A stretch of 43,063 bases of DNA from NCBI GenBank assembly GCA_041601535.1, contig JBFIHZ010000004.1:1-43063 (forward strand), given 5' to 3'. Below the pieces are notes generated by a model that ran no database searches, was not told the origin of the DNA, and worked only from the letters and a program-made list of their open reading frames with translations. The first letter of the stretch is position 1; every line of letters starts with the position of its first letter. Shown one piece after another: positions 9,432 to 16,811 of the stretch. The stretch is from JBFIHZ01 sp041601535. GTDB taxonomy: Bacteria; Pseudomonadota; Gammaproteobacteria; Xanthomonadales; SZUA-36. The translations under genes and the position numbers were made by a program.

Positions 9432-10874
9432 ATGAATGACATGCTAAAAATGGCGGAACAACAGCTGCTGGAACCCGGCGGTCTGGATCACCATGCGCTG
9501 GAGCGCGTGCTGTCTGACCTGATGGGCCCGGCGGTGGATTCCGGTGACCTGTATTTCCAGCAAGCCAGCCACGAAACCTGGACATTGGAAGACGGCCTGG
9601 TGCGCAGCGGTTCGCACTCGGTGGAAAAAGGTGTGGGCATCCGCGCCATCAGTGGTGACAAAACCGGCTTTGCCTATGCCGATGACATCATCATGCCGTC
9701 CCTGTTGCAGGCCTCCCGGGCCGCACGCGCCATTGCCAACCAGGGACAACAGGGCCGCGTGCAGGCCTGGCGTAAACCCGAGTCGGCAGCCTTGTACCGT
9801 CCGGAAGATCCGATGGCGGTGATGGGTGCCGAGGACAAAGTCGAGCTGTTGCGCAAGATGGACGCGTATGCGCGTTCGCGCGACCCGCGGGTAAGCCAGG
9901 TGGTGGTCAGTCTGGCAGCCACCTATGAAACCATTCTTATCGCCGCCACGGATGGCACCCTGGCGGCGGATATTCGTCCGCTGGTACGGCTGAATATCAA
10001 CGTCATCGCCGAGCAGGGTGAACGGCGGGAGCAGGGCAGCGATGGCGGTGGTGGCCGGTTCAGTTATGAAAAACTGCTGAACGATAACGCCTGGCAGCGG
10101 TTTGCTGACGAGGCGGTACGGCAGGCGCTGGTGAATCTCGAAGCCGCGCCGGCACCGGCCGGCACCATGACGGTCGTGCTGGGCCCGGGCTGGCCCGGGG
10201 TGCTGTTGCATGAGGCGGTAGGCCATGGCCTGGAAGGTGACTTCAACCGCAAGGGAACGTCTGCGTTTGCCGGCCGTATCGGTGAGAAGGTGGCGGCCAG
10301 TGGGGTTACCGTGGTGGACGACGGCACGCTGCCGCAGCGCCGCGGTTCACTGACCGTGGATGATGAAGGCACCGCTACCGAACAGACCGTATTGATTGAA
10401 AACGGCATACTGCGTGGCTACATGCAGGACAAGCTCAATGCCGGGCTGATGGGTATGCCCACCACCGGCAATGGCCGCCGTGAATCCTTCGCCCATCTGC
10501 CCATGCCACGCATGACCAATACCTTCATGCTGCCGGGCGAGCACGAGCCCGAGGAAATCATCGCCTCGGTAGAGCGCGGTTTGTACGCGGTGAATTTTGC
10601 CGGCGGCCAGGTGGACATCACCTCGGGCCGCTTTGTATTTTCCGCCAGCGAGGCCTACCTGATCGAGAACGGTAAAGTCACCCGCCCGGTAAAAGGCGCA
10701 ACCCTGATTGGTAACGGTCCGGAAGCCATGACCCGCGTGGCCATGGTCGGTAATGATTTACGCCTGGATGCCGGTGTGGGCGTGTGTGGCAAAGACGGCC
10801 AGAGTGTGCCGGTTGGTGTGGGCCAGCCGACTTTGCGCATCAATGGACTCACCGTGGGCGGCACTGAAGCATGA
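9432..10874 (+). CDS. tldD: Metalloprotease TldD
   Basis: TldD is the catalytic partner of the TldD/TldE (PmbA) heterodimeric zinc protease, which cleaves unfolded peptides and matures microcin B17 and similar peptides. The active-site HExxxH motif is clear as HEAVGHGLEGD, with H260, E261 and H265 if translation starts at ATG 9432. I prefer this start over ATG 9402 because it gives 480 residues, close to E. coli TldD (481), and places GAAGAG upstream. The conserved N-terminal block DLYFQQASHETWTLEDGLVRSG and GVGIRAISGDKTGFAYAD are present. The partner pmbA lies 660 bases downstream, beyond darP on the opposite strand. Confidence 0.96.
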   Translation: MNDMLKMAEQQLLEPGGLDHHALERVLSDLMGPAVDSGDLYFQQASHETWTLEDGLVRSGSHSVEKGVGIRAISGDKTGFAYADDIIMPSLLQASRAARAIANQGQQGRVQAWRKPESAALYRPEDPMAVMGAEDKVELLRKMDAYARSRDPRVSQVVVSLAATYETILIAATDGTLAADIRPLVRLNINVIAEQGERREQGSDGGGGRFSYEKLLNDNAWQRFADEAVRQALVNLEAAPAPAGTMTVVLGPGWPGVLLHEAVGHGLEGDFNRKGTSAFAGRIGEKVAASGVTVVDDGTLPQRRGSLTVDDEGTATEQTVLIENGILRGYMQDKLNAGLMGMPTTGNGRRESFAHLPMPRMTNTFMLPGEHEPEEIIASVERGLYAVNFAGGQVDITSGRFVFSASEAYLIENGKVTRPVKGATLIGNGPEAMTRVAMVGNDLRLDAGVGVCGKDGQSVPVGVGQPTLRINGLTVGGTEA

Positions 10875-10916
10875 CCGGTGCCGGGCATGCACTGGCGGTG
10901 ACGGCTGCGGCCGGAT

Positions 10917-11462
10917 TCAGGTCGCTTGTGGCGACGGCAGGGCTTGCTGCTGATCAATATCGCGCAACAGCCGGAACAGCGCGCGGGTGGCGGCCGGTGG
11001 CTTGTTGGCTTCCATTTCCCGGCGGGCGTTGCGCACCAGTTGCCGCAATGCCTGCACGTCCAGCCCGGGGCGCTGCTGCAACAGCACGGCCAGAGCTTCA
11101 TCGCCCTGTTCCAGCAGGCGGTCACGCCAGGCTTCGCAACGGTGCTGGCGCGCTGTGAGTTGGCGCGAGTCTGCGTCAAACGCCTCGAGGGCTGAGCGGA
11201 TGTCATCCACTTCCACGCGCCGCATCAGTTTGGCGACATACTGTAACTGGCGCTTGCGCGCGACGTGGGCGCGGATTCCCCGGGCCTCCATGATGGCTTC
11301 ACGAATATCCTCATCCAGTGGCACACTTCGCAGTCGCGAGGCGCTCAGGCCAATCAGGGTCGATGCCAAAGTCTTGAGTTCGTGGGCGTCGCGTTTGCGC
11401 TGGCTTTTGCTGGCGGGCAGATCATCCGCCTGTGCGGTTTGTTCTGGTTTTTTTGCAACCAC
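10917..11462 (-). CDS. darP: Dual-action ribosomal maturation protein DarP (YjgA, DUF615)
   Basis: DarP assists late assembly of the 50S subunit. The protein shows the DUF615 pattern: SKSQRKRDAHELKTLASTLIGLS, IPLDxDxREAI-like VPLDEDIREAIMEA, RKRQLQYVAKLMR, and the C-terminal LVRNARREMEANKPPAATRALFRLLRDI. I start it at GTG 11462, which has CGGAG 6 bases upstream and gives 181 residues, matching E. coli YjgA (183). A longer in-frame reading to ATG 11555 would run into pmbA (which starts at 11539) and adds a non-conserved N-terminus. It is convergent to tldD and divergent from pmbA, separated from the latter by 76 bases. Confidence 0.9.
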   Translation of the reverse strand: MVAKKPEQTAQADDLPASKSQRKRDAHELKTLASTLIGLSASRLRSVPLDEDIREAIMEARGIRAHVARKRQLQYVAKLMRRVEVDDIRSALEAFDADSRQLTARQHRCEAWRDRLLEQGDEALAVLLQQRPGLDVQALRQLVRNARREMEANKPPAATRALFRLLRDIDQQQALPSPQAT

Positions 11463-11538
11463 CGGTTTCTCCGGAACTGTTAGTGATCCAGGGCTGCGGG
11501 TTCTGACCGGCCCGGGCCCAAAGGGGTAATTCGAAATT

Positions 11539-12900
11539 ATGTCTGATGCATCCATGGTAACCCAGCCGCAATTGGACCGCGAAGCGGAACTTGACCAGTT
11601 GCAGTCTCATGTTGAACATGCGCTGCAGCGGGCGTCGCGGGGCGGCGCATCCGCAGCCGAAATATCAGCCCATGCCAGTCAGGGGATTTCGGTTGCCGTG
11701 CGGCTGGGGCAGGTTGATACGCTGGAACATATGCAGGACCGCGGCATCAGTGTCAGCGTGTTGATTGGCCAGCGTAAGGGAGACGCCACCAGCGCGGACC
11801 TCAGCCGTGAATCCATCGACCTGTGTGTGGACAAGGCGCTGGAAATCGCCCGCTTTACGCAGGAAGACAAGTGCAATGGCCTGGCGGACAGGTCCCTGCT
11901 GGCGGTGGAATTTCCGGACCTGGATATCTGGCATCCGGTGCCGGTCGATGCGCAGGCCGCCATTGCACGGGCACTGGAATGCGAGGCCGCCGGCCGTGCT
12001 GACCCGGCCATCACCAATTCAGAAGGGGCATCGTTTGACGCCGGGCTGGGCCTGAGTGTTTACGGTAACTCCCACGGCTTCCTGGGGCGCAATGCCGGCA
12101 CCCGGTTCAGCCAGAGTTGCGTGTTGATTGCCGGTGCCGGTGACGGCATGCAGCGTGATTACAGCTTTGACAGCCGGCGCAGCCTGGACGACCTGGAAGC
12201 GGCCGAGGTCACCGGCCGTGAAGCGGCGAAGCGCACCATCCGGCGTCTCGGTGCCCGCCAGCTGAAAACCGCGCAGATGCCCGTGCTGCTGGCGCCCGAA
12301 GTGGCCAAGGGCTTTATGGGCCACCTGGTGGGTGCACTGTCCGGGCGCAACCTGTACCGCAAGGCATCGTTCCTGCGCGATTGTGCCGGCCAGCAGATTT
12401 TGCCGCAGTGGGTGCAGCTGCAGGAGCGGCCGCACCTGAAACGGGGTGCCGGCAGCGCATCGTTTGACAATGACGGCGTGGCCACCCAGGAACGCCTGCT
12501 GGTGCAGGATGGCGTGCTGCAGGGCTACGTGTTGTCCAATTACTCCGCGCAGCGCCTTGGCCTGCAGACCACCGGCAATGCAGGTGGCGTGCGCAACCTG
12601 CTGTTGCACCCCGGAGGGGAAGCACAGCAGGACCTGATGCAACTGATGGGTGATGGTTTTTATGTCACCGAAGTGATGGGCCAGGGCGTCAGCCTGGTTA
12701 CAGGGGATTATTCCCGGGGTGCTTCGGGTTTCCGGGTGAAGAACGGTGAGATCGCTTACGCGGTTGAGGAAGTCACCATCGCGGGCAACCTGCGCGACAT
12801 GTTTATGAACATCGTGGCTGCCGCCAGCGAGCTGGATACCCGTGGCAATATTCATTGCGGCGAAATACTTCTGGGCAATATGACGGTTGCCGGGGAATGA
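11539..12900 (+). CDS. pmbA: Metalloprotease PmbA (TldE)
   Basis: PmbA/TldE is the non-catalytic half of the TldD/TldE protease; the dimer encloses a central cavity that admits unfolded peptides. At 453 residues it matches the family (E. coli 450). Typical blocks are visible: SVAVRLGQVDTLEHMQDRGISVSVLIGQRKGDATS, the central LLAPEVAKGFMGHLVGALSGRNLYRKASFL, and C-terminal MGQGVSLVTGDYSRGASGFRVKNGEIAYAVEEVTIAGNL. The HExxxH motif of TldD is absent, as expected. The start codon ATG 11539 has AAAGGGG at a long spacing of about 12 bases. Its stop overlaps the start of the next gene (ATGA at 12897-12900), suggesting translational coupling. Confidence 0.96.
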   Translation: MSDASMVTQPQLDREAELDQLQSHVEHALQRASRGGASAAEISAHASQGISVAVRLGQVDTLEHMQDRGISVSVLIGQRKGDATSADLSRESIDLCVDKALEIARFTQEDKCNGLADRSLLAVEFPDLDIWHPVPVDAQAAIARALECEAAGRADPAITNSEGASFDAGLGLSVYGNSHGFLGRNAGTRFSQSCVLIAGAGDGMQRDYSFDSRRSLDDLEAAEVTGREAAKRTIRRLGARQLKTAQMPVLLAPEVAKGFMGHLVGALSGRNLYRKASFLRDCAGQQILPQWVQLQERPHLKRGAGSASFDNDGVATQERLLVQDGVLQGYVLSNYSAQRLGLQTTGNAGGVRNLLLHPGGEAQQDLMQLMGDGFYVTEVMGQGVSLVTGDYSRGASGFRVKNGEIAYAVEEVTIAGNLRDMFMNIVAAASELDTRGNIHCGEILLGNMTVAGE

Positions 12901-13688
12901 GCGTCTGGAAGCTGATGCGCATCGTGGTGCTGCTCAGCGTGTTTTTTGTCATTCTTCTCGGCACCTGGATGAACGAACGCCGCCTGGCCGGGTGGGAGCG
13001 GCCCATCTGGGTCACGGTCTATCCCATCGCCGCCGAACCCCGCAAAGCGGTGATCGATTACGCCAGCCAGGTTGATGAAGATTTTTTCACTGGCATTAAT
13101 GATTTTCTCAGCCGCGAACTGGGCATGTACTCGGTATTCCTGTCGCCGCCGGTGCGTTTCCAGGTGGCACCGGTCACGCAAGAGCTGCCGCCCGCTCTAC
13201 CGGACCGTCACAGCCCCGTGGCGATCGCGTGGTGGAGCCTGAAAATGCGCTGGTGGGCCTGGCGCATGCAACGCAACGACGGCCTGGTGGCGCCCGACAT
13301 CCAGATGTTCGTGATTTACCACCGTCCGGATGGTGCTGATGAGCTGCCCATGTCAGTGGGCATGCGCAAGGGCATGTACGGGCTGGTGAAGGCCTATGTG
13401 GGCAAGGCCAACAACCCACACAATCAGATTGTGATCACGCACGAGCTGCTGCACGTGCTGGGCGCCACCGACAAGTATGTTTTTTCAACCGGCGACCCGG
13501 TTTATCCTTTCGGCTATGCCGAGCCCAACAAACAACCGCTGTTTCCACAGACCCGGGCGGAAATCATGGGTGGGCGGATACCACTGAGTTCATTTGATTT
13601 TATTGCCCCGAAATCGCTGGAACAGTGCCGCATAGGCCGCCAGACGGCGGAGGAAATCGGCCTGTTCGCCCGCTTGCAGGAAGGCTAG
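12897..13688 (+). CDS. Membrane-anchored putative metzincin-type metallopeptidase, unknown family
   Basis: 263 residues, not recognised as a named family. The N-terminus has a single hydrophobic segment (about residues 8-23) after a basic WKLMR, consistent with a signal anchor and a periplasmic body. The key motif is HELLHVLGATD at residues 182-192, a full HExxHxxGxxD zinc site (H182, E183, H186, D192), as in metzincins that use Asp as third ligand (snapalysin type). Thirty-two residues after D192, EIMGG supplies a candidate Met-turn (M224). The start ATG 12897 overlaps the pmbA stop by 4 bases, so it is probably translationally coupled to pmbA. Activity, topology and substrate are inference. 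A catalytically dead or non-proteolytic relative remains possible. Confidence 0.75.
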   Translation: MSVWKLMRIVVLLSVFFVILLGTWMNERRLAGWERPIWVTVYPIAAEPRKAVIDYASQVDEDFFTGINDFLSRELGMYSVFLSPPVRFQVAPVTQELPPALPDRHSPVAIAWWSLKMRWWAWRMQRNDGLVAPDIQMFVIYHRPDGADELPMSVGMRKGMYGLVKAYVGKANNPHNQIVITHELLHVLGATDKYVFSTGDPVYPFGYAEPNKQPLFPQTRAEIMGGRIPLSSFDFIAPKSLEQCRIGRQTAEEIGLFARLQEG

Positions 13689-13725
13689 CCACGCAGATTG
13701 CCGTGAGCACGGCTGGCCAGCCCGG

Positions 13726-14184
13726 TTATGCGGCTGGCTCAGGTTCCAACACTTCCACCCGTGTGTTGATGGAGCTGGCGATAAAGCATTCCTGGTGTGA
13801 CAGATGGTGCAGCTGCTGTATCACCTGCGCTGGCGGTGTTTCAGCCTGAAAAACAATGCGCGGCCGCAGGCTGACGCGGGTGATGGCCAGCTTGCCGTCG
13901 GCGTTTTTCTCCAGTACGCCACAGGCATCATCTTCATAGCTGTCAACCACCAGGCGTTTGCGTGCGCACAGCGCCAGAAAGGTCAGCATGTGGCAGGAGG
14001 AAACTGCAGCGACAAATGCTTCTTCCGGATCAACCCGGTCGGCGGTTCCAAGGTAAGCCGGCGCCGCCGATGCCAGCACGGTCACACCGTTTTCAAAATG
14101 CCATTCGTGGCCGCGGTTATAAGCGGCGTAACTGAAATCTTCACTGTCGCGTTGCCAGTTGATGCGGGCCTTGTGCTGAGTCAT
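13726..14184 (-). CDS. OsmC-family peroxiredoxin-like protein
   Basis: 152-residue protein of the OsmC/Ohr superfamily, whose members reduce organic hydroperoxides through two cysteines. The two family cysteines are present: C64 in the helix motif AVSSCHMLTFLALC and C133 in HQECFIASSI. The start NRGHEWHFENGVTVLASAAPAYLGTADRVDPEEAFVAA matches the uncharacterised OsmC branch, in which a PEE/PE motif precedes the first Cys, more than Ohr proper. The ATG at 14184 lacks a clear Shine-Dalgarno. It is convergent with the metzincin-like gene and has an 18-bp palindrome 35 bases upstream of its start. An osmotic/oxidative stress role is family inference. Confidence 0.88.
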   Translation of the reverse strand: MTQHKARINWQRDSEDFSYAAYNRGHEWHFENGVTVLASAAPAYLGTADRVDPEEAFVAAVSSCHMLTFLALCARKRLVVDSYEDDACGVLEKNADGKLAITRVSLRPRIVFQAETPPAQVIQQLHHLSHQECFIASSINTRVEVLEPEPAA

Positions 14185-14218
14185 GGTATGGGTTTCGTCA
14201 TGCTGTGTCTGTGCTCAT

Positions 14219-14236
14219 GCCGGCTGTACAGCCGGC
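14219..14236. repeat. Perfect 18-bp palindrome upstream of the OsmC-family gene
   Basis: GCCGGCTGTACAGCCGGC is its own reverse complement over all 18 bases, centred on TGTACA. It lies 35-52 bases upstream of the OsmC-family start codon and downstream of the SDR gene on the same strand. It could be an operator for a dimeric regulator of the OsmC gene, or the stem of a factor-dependent terminator for the SDR gene; no T-run follows in either direction. Confidence 0.7.
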
Positions 14237-14292
14237 CGGCGTGGCCGGAGTTCGGCCAGGTGAGGGTAAAGTCTAGCAGGCTTTGGACGGCA

Positions 14293-15135
14293 TCAGTGAC
14301 CACGATCCCGTGCCCTGAAGCGGCCGGACATGCGCCGGGTCAGCCATAGCGAGACGGACATGGGCAGCCAGCGTACCGTGCGTGCGATGGTGCGGTTGAC
14401 CCGGCCAGGAATGGCTACCACGCGCGGCGGGTTACGCAGGACTGCGTCAATGCCGTAGCGCACCACCTCATCTGCCTGCATCCACATCCAGCCAGGCATT
14501 TTACTGACCAGTTCGCGGGTGCCGCTGACGTCATGGAATTCCGACCAGGTAAAGCCCGGGCACAGCGCGGAAACATGGACGCCTCGCGGCAGGTTTTCCA
14601 GTGCCAGTGATTGCGAGAACCCGACCAGGAATGACTTGCTGGCACCGTACAGGGTATGCCCGGCGGAGCCCGGCACCAGCCCGGCCAGTGAAGCCACGTT
14701 GATGATGTAGCCCTTGTGGCGCTGTTGCATGCCTGGCAGCAGGCGCCAGCTCAGTTCGCATACTGCCGTCATCATCAGCTGGATAAAGTCCCGGTGTTGC
14801 TGCCACGAGGGCGTGGTGAAGTGGCCCGCCAGGCCGTAACCGGCATTATTCACCAGGAACTCAATGGGCAACTGCTCGGCCGCGAGCCAGTCGGCCAGTT
14901 CCGCGCTTGCGCCCTCGCGGGCCAGGTCCAGTGCATACACCCGGCATTCCACGGGATACTGGGCCGACAATTTCCCGGCCAGTTGCTCCAGCCGGTCGGC
15001 GCGCCGCGCCACCAGCACCAGCGAATAACCCCGGTCCGCCAGCTGGCGGCAGAATTCGGCGCCAATTCCGGCTGACGCGCCGGTGACCAGCGCCCAGCCG
15101 CCGGTTTCCTGCGTGGCGGAAGCCGTTGAAGTCAA
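14293..15135 (-). CDS. Short-chain dehydrogenase/reductase
   Basis: 280-residue classical SDR using NAD(P)H. The Rossmann glycine motif TGASAGIG is at residues 18-25, followed by RR at 44-45 after strand 2, which favours NADPH. NNAG is at 96-99, and the catalytic set is S149, Y163 and K167 (YGASK). The C-terminal 60 residues include a basic, partly hydrophobic end, as seen in SDRs near membranes that act on lipids or ketones. The start is TTG 15135, strongly supported by AGGAGG 7 bases upstream. It is divergent from tpiA and may be cotranscribed with the OsmC-family gene 108 bases downstream. The substrate is unknown. Confidence 0.9.
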   Translation of the reverse strand: MTSTASATQETGGWALVTGASAGIGAEFCRQLADRGYSLVLVARRADRLEQLAGKLSAQYPVECRVYALDLAREGASAELADWLAAEQLPIEFLVNNAGYGLAGHFTTPSWQQHRDFIQLMMTAVCELSWRLLPGMQQRHKGYIINVASLAGLVPGSAGHTLYGASKSFLVGFSQSLALENLPRGVHVSALCPGFTWSEFHDVSGTRELVSKMPGWMWMQADEVVRYGIDAVLRNPPRVVAIPGRVNRTIARTVRWLPMSVSLWLTRRMSGRFRARDRGH

Positions 15136-15379
15136 AATAATCCCTCCTGAGTTGAAACCCGGGCCCGTGCGGGCGAAAAAACACCTACAATGATATACGC
15201 TAACGACGACAGGGTAATGCCGGTTGCGGCGCAGTGGCCCCCTCGGTATCCTACCGCGCGTTCACAAGCTGCGTTGTTGCACGCGCTTGCATGAATATTG
15301 GGCCAGCCGGAAGAAATCTGCTGGTGGAATTCAACCCGCCGGTTTGCGAGGGCCGGCACCGTCCAGACAGAGGTTCCTG
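15136..15379. promoter_or_regulatory. Divergent intergenic region between the SDR gene and tpiA
   Basis: This 244-base gap must hold promoters for both directions. On the + strand TGATATACG at 15191-15199 is an extended -10 pattern (TG, one base, TATACG) but lacks a matching -35. On the minus strand the same A/T-rich patch contains TATCAT, also without a good -35. A short inverted repeat GCCCG/CGGGC lies near 15164-15175. No gene is visible; the in-frame extension upstream of tpiA is not TpiA-like. Confidence 0.3.
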
Positions 15380-16132
15380 ATGCGAAAAATCCTGGTTGCG
15401 GGAAATTGGAAAATGAACGGTTCCAGCGCCATGGTGCGGGAATTGCTGGGTGGGCTGTTGCAGGCCGAGCTGCCGTCCGGTGCGGTGGACCTGGCTGTCT
15501 TTCCGCCAGCAATTTACCTGCAAAGCGTGCAATCCCTGCTCAAGGACAGTGACATCGCCTGGGGTGGCCAAACGCTGAACCCGGCGCCCAAGGGTGCACA
15601 TACCGGCGAGATATCGGCTGCAATGCTGCTGGATTTCGGCTGTCGCTACGTGCTGGTTGGCCATTCAGAGCGGCGCAGCATGTATGGTGAGTCCGATCAC
15701 GATGTTGCCTTGCGTTTTGCAGCGGCCAGCCAGGCCGGGCTCCATCCGGTGCTGTGCGTGGGCGAAACCCTGCAGGAACGGGAGCAGGGTAATACCGAAG
15801 CGGTGGTGGCGCGGCAGGTGGATGCCGTGCTGGAACATTGTGGTATTGAACCCTTCGCGGCGGCGACCGTGGCGTACGAACCTGTTTGGGCGATCGGCAC
15901 CGGAAAAACCGCCAGTCCAGAACAGGCGCAGGAAGTTCATGCATTCATACGTGACAAACTGTCGGCGCAGGATGATATAATAGGCGGTCAAATACGTATT
16001 TTGTACGGCGGCAGTGTGAACGGTTCCAATGCCGCCGATTTATTTATCCGGGAGGATATTGACGGCGGCTTGGTAGGTGGGGCGTCTTTGCAGGCAGAAG
16101 ACTTCCTGGCCATTTGCCGCGCTGCCGGTTGA
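15380..16132 (+). CDS. tpiA: Triosephosphate isomerase
   Basis: Interconverts dihydroxyacetone phosphate and glyceraldehyde 3-phosphate in glycolysis and gluconeogenesis. The 250-residue protein starts MRKILVAGNWKMNG (substrate-binding N9 and K11), has the catalytic His in YVLVGHSERR, the catalytic Glu in VAYEPVWAIGTGK with the flexible loop 6, and ILYGGSVNGSNA plus GGLVGGASL for phosphate binding. I choose ATG 15380 because AGAGG precedes it by 6 bases and it gives the family length; the in-frame reading continues upstream to 15224 without TIM similarity. It is followed by secG, the common gammaproteobacterial pair. Confidence 0.98.
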   Translation: MRKILVAGNWKMNGSSAMVRELLGGLLQAELPSGAVDLAVFPPAIYLQSVQSLLKDSDIAWGGQTLNPAPKGAHTGEISAAMLLDFGCRYVLVGHSERRSMYGESDHDVALRFAAASQAGLHPVLCVGETLQEREQGNTEAVVARQVDAVLEHCGIEPFAAATVAYEPVWAIGTGKTASPEQAQEVHAFIRDKLSAQDDIIGGQIRILYGGSVNGSNAADLFIREDIDGGLVGGASLQAEDFLAICRAAG

Positions 16133-16159
16133 TGTCGTTTCGGCCTTACGGAAAATAAC

Positions 16160-16666
16160 ATGGTTGTTTTAAATATATTTCACGTGCTGATTGCCATTGC
16201 AATGGTCGCGTTGGTGCTGGTTCAGAAAGGGGCCGGCGCTACTGCCGGCGCGGCGTTTGGCAGTGGTGCCTCCGGCACCGTATTCGGTGCGCGCGGGGCC
16301 GGTAATTTCCTGACCAAGTCCACCTGGGTACTGGCCACGCTGTTTTGTTCCATCAGCCTGGTCATGGCGGTAGTGGTTTCGCGCAATGAAGCCGCACCGG
16401 CCAGTGATCTGGGTGTGGTTGCGCCGGCATCTGCTCCAGCCAGCGGCCAGGCGGAAGACAGCACCGGCGATACGCCGCTGCCACCGTCTGTAAGCTCGGC
16501 GGAAGACAATCCGCAAGGGGATCTGCCGCCGCTGCAGATCGAACAAAGCCCGGCTGCTGATGCGCCGGCAGCGGAAGATATTCCTCCTCTGGGGGGCGCA
16601 TCTGCGGATTCGGCTGAAACTGCCGAAGGCGTGGACGCCACGGTTGGCGGGTCAGAAGATTCCTGA
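16160..16666 (+). CDS. secG: Preprotein translocase subunit SecG with extended acidic tail
   Basis: SecG is the small two-helix accessory subunit of the SecYEG channel and stimulates SecA-driven translocation. The N-terminal 75 residues are classic: helix 1 (residues 3-20), the loop VQKGAGATAGAAFGSGASGTVFGARGAGNFLTKST, and helix 2 (about 55-72). The remaining roughly 95 residues form a low-complexity tail rich in Ala, Pro, Ser, Asp and Glu and almost without basic residues; E. coli SecG totals 110 residues, this one 168. The tail function is unknown. Start ATG 16160 lies 28 bases after tpiA. tRNA-Leu follows 16 bases after the stop. Confidence 0.95.
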   Translation: MVVLNIFHVLIAIAMVALVLVQKGAGATAGAAFGSGASGTVFGARGAGNFLTKSTWVLATLFCSISLVMAVVVSRNEAAPASDLGVVAPASAPASGQAEDSTGDTPLPPSVSSAEDNPQGDLPPLQIEQSPAADAPAAEDIPPLGGASADSAETAEGVDATVGGSEDS

Positions 16667-16682
16667 TTCGCAGGTTTTACAA

Positions 16683-16767
16683 GCCCAAGTGGTGGAATTG
16701 GTAGACACGCTATCTTGAGGGGGTAGTGGCGAAAGCCGTGCCGGTTCGAGTCCGGCCTTGGGCACCA
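16683..16767 (+). tRNA. tRNA-Leu (anticodon GAG)
   Basis: 85-nt class II tRNA with encoded CCA. The acceptor GCCCAAG pairs fully with CTTGGGC, followed by A and CCA. The D-arm reads TGGTGGAATTGGTAGACA; the anticodon stem CTATC/GGTAG (one T-G pair) encloses TTGAGGG with anticodon GAG, decoding CUC/CUU. The variable arm is a short GGC GAAA GCC hairpin, and the T-arm contains GGTTCGAGTCC. It sits between secG and nuoA on the same strand and is probably processed from a shared transcript; no promoter or T-run terminator adjoins it. Confidence 0.98.
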
Positions 16768-16811
16768 TTGACTGAAGCGGGACTAACGTACTCCTTCAAG
16801 GTAACAGGTAC

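Noticed and set aside
11463..11555. 31-codon N-terminal extension of DarP
   Set aside because: It would overlap the start of pmbA and is not conserved in the family; GTG 11462 with CGGAG gives the standard length.
13699..13712. GCCGTGAGCACGGC hairpin between the metzincin-like and OsmC-family genes as a bidirectional terminator
   Set aside because: A stem of only 5-6 pairs, and no T-run on either strand.
15224..15379. 52-codon N-terminal extension of TpiA
   Set aside because: In frame but unlike any TIM N-terminus; the normal start MRKILVAGNWKMNG at 15380 has a ribosome binding site.
16768..16811. TTGACT at 16768-16773 as a -35 for a nuo promoter
   Set aside because: No acceptable -10 occurs at 15-19 bases downstream; the hexamer directly follows the CCA end of tRNA-Leu and is probably chance.
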